Positions 1 through 9,834 of a stretch of DNA of 64,000 nt are shown one piece after another (within the stretch, counting starts at the first letter, position 1; each line of letters opens with the position of its first letter). The position numbers and the translations under genes are program-made. The stretch spans positions 1 to 64,000 of the forward strand of contig NZ_VFIL01000017.1 in assembly GCF_007858285.1 (NCBI RefSeq). Direction: 5' to 3'. The DNA is from Pseudomonas brenneri. GTDB taxonomy: Bacteria > Pseudomonadota > Gammaproteobacteria > Pseudomonadales > Pseudomonadaceae. The notes beneath the pieces are model-generated. The model saw nothing but the letters and a program-made list of their open reading frames with translations, made no database searches and was not told the origin of the DNA.

Positions 1-67
1 GTGAAACGATGCATCGCCGATGGTAGTGTGGGGTTTCCCCATGTGAGAGTAGGTCATCGTCAAGATT
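1..67 (+). rRNA. rrf: 5S ribosomal RNA, 3' part
   Basis: The first 67 bases match the 3' half of a gammaproteobacterial 5S rRNA, including the GCCGATGGTAGTGTGGGG helix region and the GAGAGTAGGTCATCG 3' strand. The 5' half lies outside the window, so an rRNA operon reads in from the left. The mature 3' end is placed near base 67 and could be a few bases either way. Confidence 0.93.
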
Positions 68-75
68 AAATTCCG

Positions 76-106
76 AAACCCCAATTGCGAAAGCAGTTGG
101 GGTTTT
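76..106 (+). terminator. Intrinsic terminator of the rRNA operon
   Basis: AAACCCCAATTGC pairs with GCAGTTGGGGTTT around a GAAA tetraloop and is followed by TTTTGTTTT. This is a classic rho-independent terminator directly behind the 5S gene. Confidence 0.9.
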
Positions 107-453
107 GTTTTGGGCGCTCGGAAAGGGCTCCGGCAAATGTTTGTCTCGTATTGCCGCATCCGGCGCAAGGCGACGGCAACTGTATGGGAATTAACGTTAC
201 ATCTGTGCGGGGTAATCACGCCCGGAGTCCGCGCAAGTTTGTCTCCTATTGCGCGCACCATTCTGATGCCCAGAAAGACCAATGCGCTCCAGCTCAGTGC
301 TGACGCGAGCCTTGCACACTATGGAACGCCCCTGATCCTGGGCCACTATAAAGATGGCACGCTTCTTTCATAGCTAAACCTACGAGCAAGCCTGGCCCTG
401 GTCATTAAGTCTTGCCGACAGACATCGCACGCCTTGAGCGCCAGGTAATGAAG
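107..453 (+). other. Non-coding stretch and 5' leader of the amide operon
   Basis: About 350 bases with no convincing gene; short open frames here lack ribosome sites and family resemblance. It must contain the promoter of the amide operon. Two weak candidates are visible: a sigma-70-like -10 element TATAAA at 347-352 with no good -35, and a sigma-54-like element TGGCACGCTTCTTTCA at 355-370 that has the -24 GG but TC instead of GC at -12. Transcription from either would give a leader of roughly 100 to 150 bases ending in the terminator at 454-492. Confidence 0.5.
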
Positions 454-457
454 CCTG
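442..457 (+). promoter_or_regulatory. Putative ANTAR-type antiterminator hairpin
   Basis: CAGGT (442-446) can pair with GCCTG (453-457), enclosing the six-base loop AATGAA with A at loop position 1 and G at position 4. Those are the features described for ANTAR-recognised hexaloops. Its 3' strand uses bases 454-457, which also form the 5' base of the terminator stem, so the two structures exclude each other. The closing loop pair is a U-G wobble. A first hexaloop partner, usual in dual-hairpin ANTAR targets, was searched for upstream and not found. Function is inferred from position and from the AmiR-like gene in the operon. Confidence 0.5.
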
Positions 458-492
458 ATTGACCAGTCCGCTGGTCGATCAGGTTTTTTTTT
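454..492 (+). terminator. Leader terminator (putative attenuator) before the AmiC-like gene
   Basis: A 13-pair stem, CCTGATTGACCAG with CTGGTCGATCAGG and one G-U pair, closes a TCCG tetraloop and is followed by nine T residues. It ends 11 bases before the AmiC-like start codon, with the Shine-Dalgarno GGGGA directly after the T tract. A strong terminator pointing into its own downstream operon, with an antitermination protein encoded there, is the arrangement known from the P. aeruginosa amidase leader. It could formally terminate transcription from upstream instead, but the rRNA terminator already does that. Confidence 0.85.
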
Positions 493-503
493 GGGGAAAA
501 TAG

Positions 504-1643
504 ATGCGTCGTACCATTGAGGTTGGGCTGTTGCTCTCCACCGAGGGCACTTACAAAAGTGTTGGCCGCAATGCGTTGGCCGGGGCAACTCACGCGCTTG
601 CGCAGATCAATGGCAACCCCAGCTATGACTTTGTCCTGCGTGCCACCCACCTCAATCCACGAGGTGTTCTGCACCGGTACAGCGAAGGGGCTGTGGAATT
701 GATGCAGTCTGGGGTCCGGCACATCTTCGGCACGACTACCTCCGCCAGTCGCAAGGAGATCATTCCGGACCTGGAGCAAAACGCCGGCCTGTTGTGGTAC
801 GCCTGCCCGTATGAGGGGTTCGAGAGCAGTGAGCATGTGCTCTATCTCGGCGGTTGCCCGAACCAGACGTTGATCCCTTTGTTGCGCTACGCCCTGCAGA
901 CGTTTGGTAAGCGCGCCGTGCTGCTGGGTTCGAACTACAGCTGGGGTTGGGAAAGTAATCGGGTTGCCCGTGAAGTGCTCGAAGTGGCCGGCGCCGAGGT
1001 GTTGCTGGAACGCTACATCCACCTGGATGCAACGCCCTTCAGTGAGTTGATCCAGACGCTCCTGGCAGAGCGGCCGGCGTTCATTCTCAACAACTTGATC
1101 GGGAAGTCCTCCTACGCCTTTTTGCAGCAGTTGGATGCAGCGTGCAATAGCGTCGGTTGGAGCCTGCCAGTGTTGAGCTGCAACCTGACCGAGGCTGAAC
1201 TGAGTGACGTCGGCGACCTGCGCAGCCTGCGTGTGTTGTCGTGCGGCCCGTTCTTTGAAGAAGTCGCCCCCGCGTTCAGCCAGCAACAGCACATGCTGCA
1301 TGGGGTGTGCTCGATTTCGCACTTCTATACCGGGATGTACGTGGCCCTGCACCTGTTTGCCCGTGCGCTGGAACAGTGTGGCAGCGATGACCCCGATAGG
1401 ATTTGCCGCTACGTGTATGACCACCCGCAGGACAGCGTATTCGGCAGCCTGGCCATCGCCGAGCGCAACAACCACAGCAGCCAGCCGTGCCATATTGCTG
1501 AACTGCGCGCAGGACGTTTTGTGGTCTTGCACAGTGAGGCACGGCCACTGCCGGCCGACCCTTACCTGACCGCCACCGACCTGAGTGAATTTCAACGTCT
1601 GCGCGCAGTTGCACCAGTACCCCGCCTGAGGATCGTCAAATGA
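504..1643 (+). CDS. amiC: AmiC-like amide-sensing regulator (periplasmic-binding-fold protein)
   Basis: A 379-residue protein without a signal peptide, so cytoplasmic. It has the type I periplasmic-binding fold of AmiC and the urea/amide receptors: an N-terminal beta strand IEVGLLLSTEGTY, then a GTTTSASRKEIIPD stretch and the YEGFESSEHVLYLG segment typical of the AmiC/UrtA/FmdD group. In P. aeruginosa AmiC binds short amides and, when unliganded, sequesters the antiterminator AmiR. The start ATG follows GGGGA by six bases. The stop overlaps the AmiR-like gene by four bases (ATGA), which supports stoichiometric co-translation of sensor and effector. The ligand here is unknown; the downstream transporter suggests it may differ from acetamide. 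Confidence 0.85.
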   Translation: MRRTIEVGLLLSTEGTYKSVGRNALAGATHALAQINGNPSYDFVLRATHLNPRGVLHRYSEGAVELMQSGVRHIFGTTTSASRKEIIPDLEQNAGLLWYACPYEGFESSEHVLYLGGCPNQTLIPLLRYALQTFGKRAVLLGSNYSWGWESNRVAREVLEVAGAEVLLERYIHLDATPFSELIQTLLAERPAFILNNLIGKSSYAFLQQLDAACNSVGWSLPVLSCNLTEAELSDVGDLRSLRVLSCGPFFEEVAPAFSQQQHMLHGVCSISHFYTGMYVALHLFARALEQCGSDDPDRICRYVYDHPQDSVFGSLAIAERNNHSSQPCHIAELRAGRFVVLHSEARPLPADPYLTATDLSEFQRLRAVAPVPRLRIVK

Positions 1644-2233
1644 GCCTGTTCAAACGCCCGGACTTTGAAGCAGGTCGGTTGCTGTTGATCGACTGCGAGC
1701 CCCGCAGCCTGGCTAATCTGCACAAGAGCCTGCAGCGGCTGGGGATTACTGCACAGGAGTTGTTTGAGGACGCGGATGATTCGCTCGACGGTTGTTTTGC
1801 CGCCATCGTCGAGTTGGAGCCCTTCGCCAGCCCCACCACCCTGCAACGCCTGAATGCTGCCGGCGTACCCATTGTTGCGCTGACCTCCCACGAAACCCTG
1901 GCGCATATCCAGCGTGCCATTGAGTTGGGGGCCACGGCGTTGCTGAACAAGCCGATCACCCAAGGCTCGGTCTACACCACGTTGATGATGGCGATCGGTC
2001 TGCGTGAGCGACTCGACAGCGACGCACAGACCATTGGCGCGCTGCAACAACGACTCCTGGCACGGCCGCTGCTGGCCCAGGCACTGGCGCGGCTGATGGT
2101 CGAGCAGCAGATTGATGAGCGTGAGGCCTATGAGCGTCTGCGCAGCCTGTCCATGCACCTGAACCGTAGCCTGGATGACTTGTGCGCGGATCTGGCGGCA
2201 GATCGTCTGCAACCGAGCAGGGGCCAGCTATGA
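1640..2233 (+). CDS. amiR: AmiR-like ANTAR-domain transcription antiterminator
   Basis: A 197-residue protein. The first ~120 residues form a receiver-like domain (LLIDCEPRSLANLHKSLQRL, then VALTSHETLAHIQ and NKPI) without the usual phospho-acceptor pocket. A coiled-coil linker follows, then a C-terminal ANTAR domain (ALARLMVEQQIDEREAYERL and LDDLCADLAADR). In AmiR the ANTAR domain binds nascent leader RNA to prevent terminator formation and is held inactive by AmiC rather than controlled by phosphorylation. The likely target is the leader at 442-492. It overlaps amiC upstream and the permease gene downstream, both with ATGA junctions. Confidence 0.85.
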   Translation: MSLFKRPDFEAGRLLLIDCEPRSLANLHKSLQRLGITAQELFEDADDSLDGCFAAIVELEPFASPTTLQRLNAAGVPIVALTSHETLAHIQRAIELGATALLNKPITQGSVYTTLMMAIGLRERLDSDAQTIGALQQRLLARPLLAQALARLMVEQQIDEREAYERLRSLSMHLNRSLDDLCADLAADRLQPSRGQL

Positions 2234-3078
2234 GGCTGTTGCGTGCCTTGGTTCGCCGCCCGGCGGTGGCGTTGTCGCTGTTGTACATTGTGATTGTCGT
2301 GTTACTGGCGCTGTTTGCACCGTGGATGAGCCCGTACGACCCGTCCGAGCAATTTGTCGAGGGCCTGTCGCTGGAAGGTGCGCCCCTGCCACCTGATACG
2401 CCGTACCTGCTGGGCACTGATCTACTCGGCCGTGATCTGCTGTCGCGGTTGATCTATGGCGCGCGGACGTCATTGTTCATCGGTTTGCTCGCCAATGGCC
2501 TGGCGGTGTTGATCGGCACGTTGGTGGGGTTGAGCGCGGGCTTCCTGCGCGGCTGGGTCGGCAGCACGCTGATGCGCTTCACCGACCTGATGATGGCGTT
2601 CCCGGCCTTGCTGCTGGCGATTGCGCTGTCGGCGATTTTCCAGCCCAGCGTGTGGATCGTCGCCCTGGTGATTGCCATGGTCAACTGGGTGCAGATCGCC
2701 CGGGTGATCTACTCCGAAACCATCGCCCTGAGCGCCCGTGACTTCGTGGCCGTAGAGCGAACCCTGGGCGCCAGTTCGCTGCGCATTCTGTTCTCTCACC
2801 TGCTGCCACATTTGCTGCCGACCATCCTGGTCTGGGCCACCCTGGGCATCTCGACCACGGTGTTGCTGGAAGCCACCTTGTCGTACCTGGGCGTAGGGGT
2901 CCAGCCGCCAACGCCGAGCTGGGGCAACATCATTTTCGAGAGCCAGACCTACTTCACCTCGGCACCGTGGCTGGTGTTTTTCCCCGGCATTGCGATTGTC
3001 CTGCTGTCGCTGGCATTCAACCTGGTGGGCGATGCCCTGCGCGATGAACTCGATCCTACCCTGCAAGGGAGAAGCTGA
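2230..3078 (+). CDS. ABC transporter permease, DppC/OppC family
   Basis: A 282-residue inner-membrane protein. The ATG at 2230 overlaps the AmiR-like stop (ATGA); an in-frame start at 2182 would lie inside the AmiR-like gene and is less likely. The N-terminus has the DppC signature: a first membrane segment (ALSLLYIVIVVLLALFAPWM), the periplasmic PYDP motif and HLLGTDxLGRD-like GTDLLGRDLLSRLIYGAR, then five further membrane segments. The EAA loop is near VERTLGASSLRILFSHLLPH. It should form the transport channel with the DppB-like product encoded next, importing a peptide-like or amide-like solute. Confidence 0.88.
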   Translation: MRLLRALVRRPAVALSLLYIVIVVLLALFAPWMSPYDPSEQFVEGLSLEGAPLPPDTPYLLGTDLLGRDLLSRLIYGARTSLFIGLLANGLAVLIGTLVGLSAGFLRGWVGSTLMRFTDLMMAFPALLLAIALSAIFQPSVWIVALVIAMVNWVQIARVIYSETIALSARDFVAVERTLGASSLRILFSHLLPHLLPTILVWATLGISTTVLLEATLSYLGVGVQPPTPSWGNIIFESQTYFTSAPWLVFFPGIAIVLLSLAFNLVGDALRDELDPTLQGRS

Positions 3079-4005
3079 ATGTTGGCCTTCATCAGTCGTC
3101 GCATCGGCTACTCGCTGTTGATCCTGCTTGGCGTGACCTTCATCACGTACCTGCTGCTGTTTATGCTGCCTGCTGACCCGGCACGCCAGATTGCCGGGCG
3201 CAGTGCCACGCCCGAAGTGGTGGCCGGGATCCGCATGCAGCTAGGGCTCGACTTGCCGTTCTATCAACAGTACGCCAATTACCTGGGCAACCTGGTGCAG
3301 GGCGACCTCGGGCGCTCCTACATCCAGCGCAGCCCGGTGACGGAGCTGATCGGCGCGCGCTTGCGTCCGTCCCTGGAATTGATGGCTGCCGGCATCGGTT
3401 TCGAGCTGCTGATTGGCATCAGCCTCGGCGTGATCGCCGCATTGCGTCGCGACAGTTGGGCCGACAAAGCCTTGATGGCTCTCTCGTTTATCGGCGTGTC
3501 GGCCCCCCAGTTCATCGCGGCGATGCTGTTCCTGTACTTCTTCGCCGTGCAGTTGGACTGGTTCCCCATGGGCGGTTATGGCGGCTTCAAACACCTGCTG
3601 TTGCCGGCCCTGACCCTGGGCATTCTCGGCAGCGGCTGGTACTCGCGCATGGTGCGCTCCTCAATGATCGAGGTGCTGCACCAGGACTTCATTCGCACCG
3701 CCCGGGCCAAGGGCTTGAGCCGCGTACGTGTGGTTTTGCGCCATGTATTGCCCAACGCCATCGTGCCGGTGATTCCGATGATCGGCATCGACATCGGGAT
3801 CTTCATGGGCGGGCTGGTGGTGGTCGAGTCAGTCTTCGGCTGGCCTGGGATCGGCCAGTTGACATGGCAGGCGATCCAGCAAGTCGACATCCCGGTGATT
3901 GTCGGGGTGACCACGGTTTCAGCGGTGGCAATCGTTTTGGGCAACCTGGTCGCCGACCTGGTGATCCCTTGGGTCGACCCGCGTATCGACATCAAAAAAC
4001 ACTAA
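3079..4005 (+). CDS. ABC transporter permease, DppB/OppB family
   Basis: A 308-residue inner-membrane permease that begins on the base after the DppC-like stop codon. Family features are the N-terminal segment YSLLILLGVTFITYLLLFML, the PADPAR motif, a G-D-LGRSY region and the EAA loop FIRTARAKGLSRVRVVLRHV ahead of the last membrane segments. In dipeptide and nickel transporters DppB and DppC form the heterodimeric pore. The gene order C before B is reversed relative to the E. coli dpp operon, a common variant. Expression probably depends on the AmiCR-controlled leader, as spacing through the operon is tight. Confidence 0.88.
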   Translation: MLAFISRRIGYSLLILLGVTFITYLLLFMLPADPARQIAGRSATPEVVAGIRMQLGLDLPFYQQYANYLGNLVQGDLGRSYIQRSPVTELIGARLRPSLELMAAGIGFELLIGISLGVIAALRRDSWADKALMALSFIGVSAPQFIAAMLFLYFFAVQLDWFPMGGYGGFKHLLLPALTLGILGSGWYSRMVRSSMIEVLHQDFIRTARAKGLSRVRVVLRHVLPNAIVPVIPMIGIDIGIFMGGLVVVESVFGWPGIGQLTWQAIQQVDIPVIVGVTTVSAVAIVLGNLVADLVIPWVDPRIDIKKH

Positions 4006-4034
4006 GAACATCACCATAGGTAAGGGGCTGGAGC

Positions 4035-5654
4035 ATGAATCGCAAAGCATTATCCTTGGCCATCGCGGCTGCATTGTTTGCCGGCAATCTGTTGGCCGAT
4101 GACTTTGATCCAAACGCCAAAGACGGTGGCGCCGCCGTCATTACCTATCAAAACGATGTGGCCACCCTCGACCCGGCCATCGGTTATGACTGGCAGAATT
4201 GGTCGATGATCAAAAGCCTGTTCGACGGGCTGATGGACTACAAGCCTGGCACTACAGAGCTGACCAAGAACCTGGCGTCGGACTACAGCATCTCCGAGGA
4301 TGGCACCGTCTATACCTTCACCTTGAAGAAAGGCGTGAAGTTCCAGAACGGTCGCGAACTCAAGGCCAGCGACGTGAAGTATTCCCTGGAGCGTACCGTC
4401 AACCCGAAAACCCAGAGCCCTGGCGCGGGCTTCTTCAGTTCGATCGTGGGCTATGAAGACATGACGACCAACAAGGCCGAGCATTTGTCGGGCATTGAGG
4501 TCGTCGACGATTACACCGTCAAGATCACGCTCAAGTCGGCGAATGCGACATTCCTGCAGGTGATGGCGATCAATTTCTCCTTTGTCGTACCCAAGGAGGA
4601 GGTCGAGAAGTGGGGCGCGGACTTCGGCAAGCATCCGGTGGGCACCGGCGCCTACAGCCTGGCGGAGTGGAAGCTGGGGCAACAGATTCTGTTCAAGAAG
4701 AACCCGAGCTATTTCAAGGCAGGCCTGCCGCACCTCGACACGATTACCTTTGAAGTCGGTCAGGATCCGATGGTCGCACTCCTGCGCTTGCAGAAGGGCG
4801 AGGTCGATATCGCGGGCGACGGTGTGCCGCCGGCCAAGTTCCTGGAGTTCAAGAACGATCCCAAGTTCAAGAACCTGGTGGTCATCGGTGATCAATTGCA
4901 GACCGGCTACCTGACCCTGAAAACCACACTGCCGCCCTTCGACAACCTCAAGGTGCGCCAGGCGGTGAACATGGCGATCAGCAAGGATCGCATTGTGCGC
5001 ATCATCAACGGCCGCGCGGTCCCGGCCAACCAGCCGCTGCCGCCAGCGATGCCGGGCTACGACAAGGACTACAAAGGCTACGCCTACGATGTCGAAGGCG
5101 CGAAGAAGCTCTTGGCCGAAGCCGGCTTCGACAAGGGTTTCGACACCGAGATGTACGTGATGAACACCGATCCGCAGCCGCGTATCGCCCAGGCTATCCA
5201 GCAAGACCTGGCGAAGGTCGGGGTGCGTGTGAAGATCAAGTCCCTGGCGCAAGCCAACGTGATTGCGGCAGGCGGTTCCAAGGACCAGGCGCCGATGGTG
5301 TGGTCTGGTGGCATGGCCTGGATTGCCGACTTCCCGGACCCCTCGAATTTCTACGGGCCGATCCTGGGCTGTGACAGTGCGGTGGACGGTGGCTGGAACT
5401 GGGCGCTGTATTGCAACAAGAGCCTGGATGCGCTGGCCGCCAAGGCCGACAGCATGGCCAAGCCGGAGCAACAGGCCGAGCGTACGGCCCTGTGGAAGAA
5501 GATCTTCATCGATGTGATGGCCGATGCGCCGTGGGTCCCGATCTTCAACGAACAGCGCTTCACCGTGCGCTCCTCGCGCATGGGCGGCAGCGACGCGCTG
5601 TACGTCGATCCGGTGCACATCCCGGTCAACTACAACTACATCTACCTGAAATAA
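4035..5654 (+). CDS. ABC transporter substrate-binding protein, DppA/OppA family (SBP family 5)
   Basis: A 539-residue periplasmic protein. A signal peptide (MNRKALSLAIAAALFAGNLLA, cleavage before DDF) precedes a family 5 extracytoplasmic solute-binding domain with the motifs NDVATLDPAIGYDW, YTFTLKKGVKFQNGRELKA, GTGAYSLAEW and VRQAVNMAISKDRIV. Such proteins bind peptides, nickel chelates or other organic solutes and set transporter specificity. The pocket-lining sequence cannot be read for ligand by eye. Shine-Dalgarno AAGGGG lies at the 3' end of the short gap after the DppB-like gene. The neighbouring amidase suggests the cargo is an amide or a compound that yields one. Confidence 0.87.
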   Translation: MNRKALSLAIAAALFAGNLLADDFDPNAKDGGAAVITYQNDVATLDPAIGYDWQNWSMIKSLFDGLMDYKPGTTELTKNLASDYSISEDGTVYTFTLKKGVKFQNGRELKASDVKYSLERTVNPKTQSPGAGFFSSIVGYEDMTTNKAEHLSGIEVVDDYTVKITLKSANATFLQVMAINFSFVVPKEEVEKWGADFGKHPVGTGAYSLAEWKLGQQILFKKNPSYFKAGLPHLDTITFEVGQDPMVALLRLQKGEVDIAGDGVPPAKFLEFKNDPKFKNLVVIGDQLQTGYLTLKTTLPPFDNLKVRQAVNMAISKDRIVRIINGRAVPANQPLPPAMPGYDKDYKGYAYDVEGAKKLLAEAGFDKGFDTEMYVMNTDPQPRIAQAIQQDLAKVGVRVKIKSLAQANVIAAGGSKDQAPMVWSGGMAWIADFPDPSNFYGPILGCDSAVDGGWNWALYCNKSLDALAAKADSMAKPEQQAERTALWKKIFIDVMADAPWVPIFNEQRFTVRSSRMGGSDALYVDPVHIPVNYNYIYLK

Positions 5655-5730
5655 AGCGCAGCCGGCCTGCGCGCTGGCCTGTCAGCCACCACGCCTTCCG
5701 GGCGTGGTCTTTACGTGGAGCTTTCTCCCT

Positions 5731-6678
5731 ATGTGCCAGAACTGCCTGGTCAAGACCATTCACAGCGTCAACAGCCATTTCGGCTGGGACAACAGCATCG
5801 AACCGACCGCCCGGGTGGCGCCAGGTGCCATGCTGGAGTTCTGCTGCCGGGATTCGTCCAACGGCTTCTTCACGCCGCAATCGACGGTGAGCGATGTCAC
5901 CCAGGTGCCGTTCGACACCATCAACCCGGTCACCGGACCGATTTTTGTCGAGGGTGCAGAGCCAGGCGACGTGCTGAAAATCACCCTCGACAGCTTCAAA
6001 CCGAGTGGCTTTGGCTGGACGGCCAACATCCCGGGGTTTGGTCTGCTCGCTGACCAGTTCACGGACCCCGCCCTGGTGCTGTGGCACTACGACAAACTGG
6101 CCCTGAGCCCAGCGGCCTTCAGCACGTTCGCCAAGGTGCCGCTCAAGCCCTTCGCCGGCACCATCGGCCTGGCGCCAGCGTTGGCGGGCTTGCACTCGGT
6201 GGTGCCGCCGCGTCGGGTCGGCGGCAATTTGGACATCCGCGACCTGTCGGCCGGTACCACGTTGTACCTGCCGGTGGAGGTCAGCGGCGCCTTGTTGTCG
6301 ATTGGCGATACTCACGCCGCGCAAGGCGATGGCGAGGTGTGTGGTACCGCGATCGAGAGCGCGATGGACGTAGTGGTGAAGCTGGACCTGATCAAGAACA
6401 CCCCGCTGGCAACGCCGCGCTTCAGCACCCCCGGCCCCGTGACCCGTCACCTGGACGGTGCGGGCTACGAAGCCTTCACCGGCATCGGCCCGGACTTGAT
6501 GCAAGCCGCGCGTCAGGCCGTCAGCAACACCATCGACTGGCTGTGCCGTGAGCACCATATGCCGGCGGAGCAGGCGTACATGCTGTGCTCGGTGTGTGGC
6601 GATTTGCGCATCAGCGAGATCGTTGACCTGCCCAACTGGGTCGTGTCGTTCTACTTCCCGAAAATCGTATTTGCCTGA
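5731..6678 (+). CDS. Acetamidase/formamidase (FmdA/AmdA family)
   Basis: A 315-residue enzyme of the FmdA_AmdA family, which hydrolyses formamide, acetamide or related short amides to the acid plus ammonia. This family is unrelated to the nitrilase-superfamily AmiE that AmiC/AmiR control in P. aeruginosa. Visible family segments include TINPVTGPIFVEGAEPGDVL, the IGLAPALAGLHSVVPPR loop, the metal-site-like IGDTHAAQGDGEVCGTAIE, and AYMLCSVCGDLRISEIVD near the C-terminus. The ATG at 5731 is preferred because GTGGAG sits 11-16 bases upstream; the in-frame GTG at 5704 has no comparable site. There is no signal peptide, so it acts in the cytoplasm on substrate imported by the adjacent transporter. 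Confidence 0.87.
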   Translation: MCQNCLVKTIHSVNSHFGWDNSIEPTARVAPGAMLEFCCRDSSNGFFTPQSTVSDVTQVPFDTINPVTGPIFVEGAEPGDVLKITLDSFKPSGFGWTANIPGFGLLADQFTDPALVLWHYDKLALSPAAFSTFAKVPLKPFAGTIGLAPALAGLHSVVPPRRVGGNLDIRDLSAGTTLYLPVEVSGALLSIGDTHAAQGDGEVCGTAIESAMDVVVKLDLIKNTPLATPRFSTPGPVTRHLDGAGYEAFTGIGPDLMQAARQAVSNTIDWLCREHHMPAEQAYMLCSVCGDLRISEIVDLPNWVVSFYFPKIVFA

Positions 6679-6733
6679 TGGCTGTTCATCGCCAACGGCT
6701 AGGCGTTTATCGCTTCACGCGTGAGGAGCTTTG

Positions 6734-8479
<1,746 letters not shown>

Positions 8480-8520
8480 TCGATCGCGATTGCGCTATGG
8501 CCGGGCCGATGGCCAGACAC

Positions 8521-8547
8521 AAAAAAACCGGCTCAAGTGGCCGGTTT
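8521..8547 (-). terminator. Intrinsic terminator of tRNA-Leu (possibly bidirectional)
   Basis: AAACCGGC and GCCGGTTT form an eight-pair stem with a seven-base loop. Read on the minus strand it is followed by an uninterrupted T run (complement of the seven A residues at 8521-8527), which suits termination of the tRNA-Leu transcript. On the plus strand the tail is only TTTCTCT, so it may weakly end the amide operon too. Confidence 0.8.
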
Positions 8548-8591
8548 CTCTGTTGCTGAGAGTCTGGTAGAGACTTTCAGGTACTGCTATA

Positions 8592-8676
8592 TGGTGCCCC
8601 GAGGGAGACTCGAACTCCCACTCCTTTCGAAAACGGATTTTGAATCCGCCGCGTCTACCAATTCCGCCATCAGGGC
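8592..8676 (-). tRNA. tRNA-Leu (anticodon CAA)
   Basis: An 85-base class II tRNA on the minus strand. The acceptor strands GCCCTGA and TCGGGGC pair with one G-U pair, the discriminator is A and the CCA end is encoded. The anticodon loop TTCAAAA sits on a GCGGA/TCCGT-like stem, giving anticodon CAA, which reads UUG. The long variable arm and the GTTCGAGTCTC T-arm confirm leucine identity. Confidence 0.96.
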
Positions 8677-8689
8677 TCAATGGCGGCGA

Positions 8690-8718
8690 AGTATAGAGAG
8701 GTGATTACCGTTGGTCAA
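8690..8718 (-). promoter_or_regulatory. Sigma-70 promoter of tRNA-Leu
   Basis: On the minus strand TTGACC (complement of 8713-8718) is separated by exactly 17 bases from TATACT (complement of 8690-8695). Transcription would start just ahead of the tRNA 5' end. The match is close to consensus, as expected for a stable RNA gene. Confidence 0.8.
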
Positions 8719-8784
8719 TCACGTTTCATGGTCTATTTTCACTATTTCCGCTAGACTTCCCGGCCCTGCTAGACGAACCCCATC

Positions 8785-9834
8785 ATGCGCGTTGCTGACT
8801 TTACTTTTGAACTCCCGGATTCGCTGATTGCTCGCCACCCTTTGGCCGAGCGTCGCGCCAGTCGACTGTTGACCCTGGACGGGGTCAGCGGTGCCCTTGC
8901 ACACCGTCAATTCACTGATTTGCTTGAGCATTTGAGCCCAGGCGACTTGATGGTCTTCAACAATACCCGGGTGATTCCGGCGCGGCTGTTTGGCCAGAAA
9001 GCTTCCGGCGGCAAGCTGGAAATTCTGGTGGAGCGGGTGCTGGACAGCCATCGTGTGCTGGCCCATGTGCGCTCCAGCAAGTCGCCCAAACCAGGGTCGA
9101 GCATCCTGATTGATGGCGGTGGCGAAGCCGAGATGGTCGCGCGCCATGACGCGTTGTTCGAGCTCAAGTTTGCCGAGGAAGTGTTGCCGCTGTTGGAGCG
9201 TGTCGGTCATATGCCGTTGCCTCCTTATATAGACCGCCCCGACGAAGACTCGGATCGCGAGCGCTATCAGACGGTGTACTCCCAGCGCCTTGGTGCCGTC
9301 GCTGCGCCGACGGCCGGGTTGCATTTCGACCAGCCGCTGCTGGATGCGATTGCGGCCAAGGGCGTCGAGACGGCCTATGTGACCCTGCACGTGGGGGCCG
9401 GGACGTTTCAGCCGGTGCGTGTGGATAACATCGAAGACCACCATATGCACAGCGAGTGGCTGGAAGTCAGCCAGGACGTCGTGGATGCGGTCAACGCGTG
9501 CAAGGCGCGCGGTGGGCGAGTGGTCGCAGTGGGCACCACCAGCGTGCGTTCCCTGGAGAGTGCGGCGCGCGATGGCGTGCTCAAGCCGTTCAGTGGCGAC
9601 ACCGATATCTTTATCTACCCAGGCCGGCCGTTCCATGTGGTCGATTGCCTGGTCACCAACTTCCATTTGCCCGAATCCACGCTGTTGATGCTGGTCTCGG
9701 CATTTGCCGGTTACCCCGAAACCATGGCCGCCTACCAGGCCGCCATCGATAACGGGTACCGTTTTTTCAGCTACGGTGATGCGATGTTTATCACCCGTAA
9801 TCCGGCGCCGCGCGGCCCAGAGGAACAACTATGA
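8785..9834 (+). CDS. queA: S-adenosylmethionine:tRNA ribosyltransferase-isomerase
   Basis: A 349-residue enzyme that moves the ribosyl group of S-adenosylmethionine onto preQ1 in tRNA, making epoxyqueuosine at the wobble base. The sequence is typical from MRVADFTFELPDSLIARHPL at the N-terminus through GGKLEILVERVL, PLPPYIDRPDE, VAAPTAGLHFD, HVGAGTFQPV and VVAVGTTSVRSLES to the C-terminal LVSAFAG. Length is normal for the family. The stop overlaps the tgt start by four bases, so the two queuosine genes are translationally coupled. Confidence 0.97.
   Translation: MRVADFTFELPDSLIARHPLAERRASRLLTLDGVSGALAHRQFTDLLEHLSPGDLMVFNNTRVIPARLFGQKASGGKLEILVERVLDSHRVLAHVRSSKSPKPGSSILIDGGGEAEMVARHDALFELKFAEEVLPLLERVGHMPLPPYIDRPDEDSDRERYQTVYSQRLGAVAAPTAGLHFDQPLLDAIAAKGVETAYVTLHVGAGTFQPVRVDNIEDHHMHSEWLEVSQDVVDAVNACKARGGRVVAVGTTSVRSLESAARDGVLKPFSGDTDIFIYPGRPFHVVDCLVTNFHLPESTLLMLVSAFAGYPETMAAYQAAIDNGYRFFSYGDAMFITRNPAPRGPEEQL

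Noticed and set aside
110..373. Short plus-strand frames between the 5S gene and the amide leader
   Set aside because: No ribosome site or family similarity; the region must hold a promoter.
405..1595. Long minus-strand open frame opposite the AmiC-like gene
   Set aside because: It mirrors the real gene in another frame, has no ribosome site and no recognisable family; codon bias of a GC-rich genome produces such frames.
4050..5618. Minus-strand 522-codon frame opposite the DppA-like gene
   Set aside because: Composition is low-complexity and rich in His, Arg and Gly, as expected for an antisense shadow. The plus strand encodes a full family 5 binding protein.
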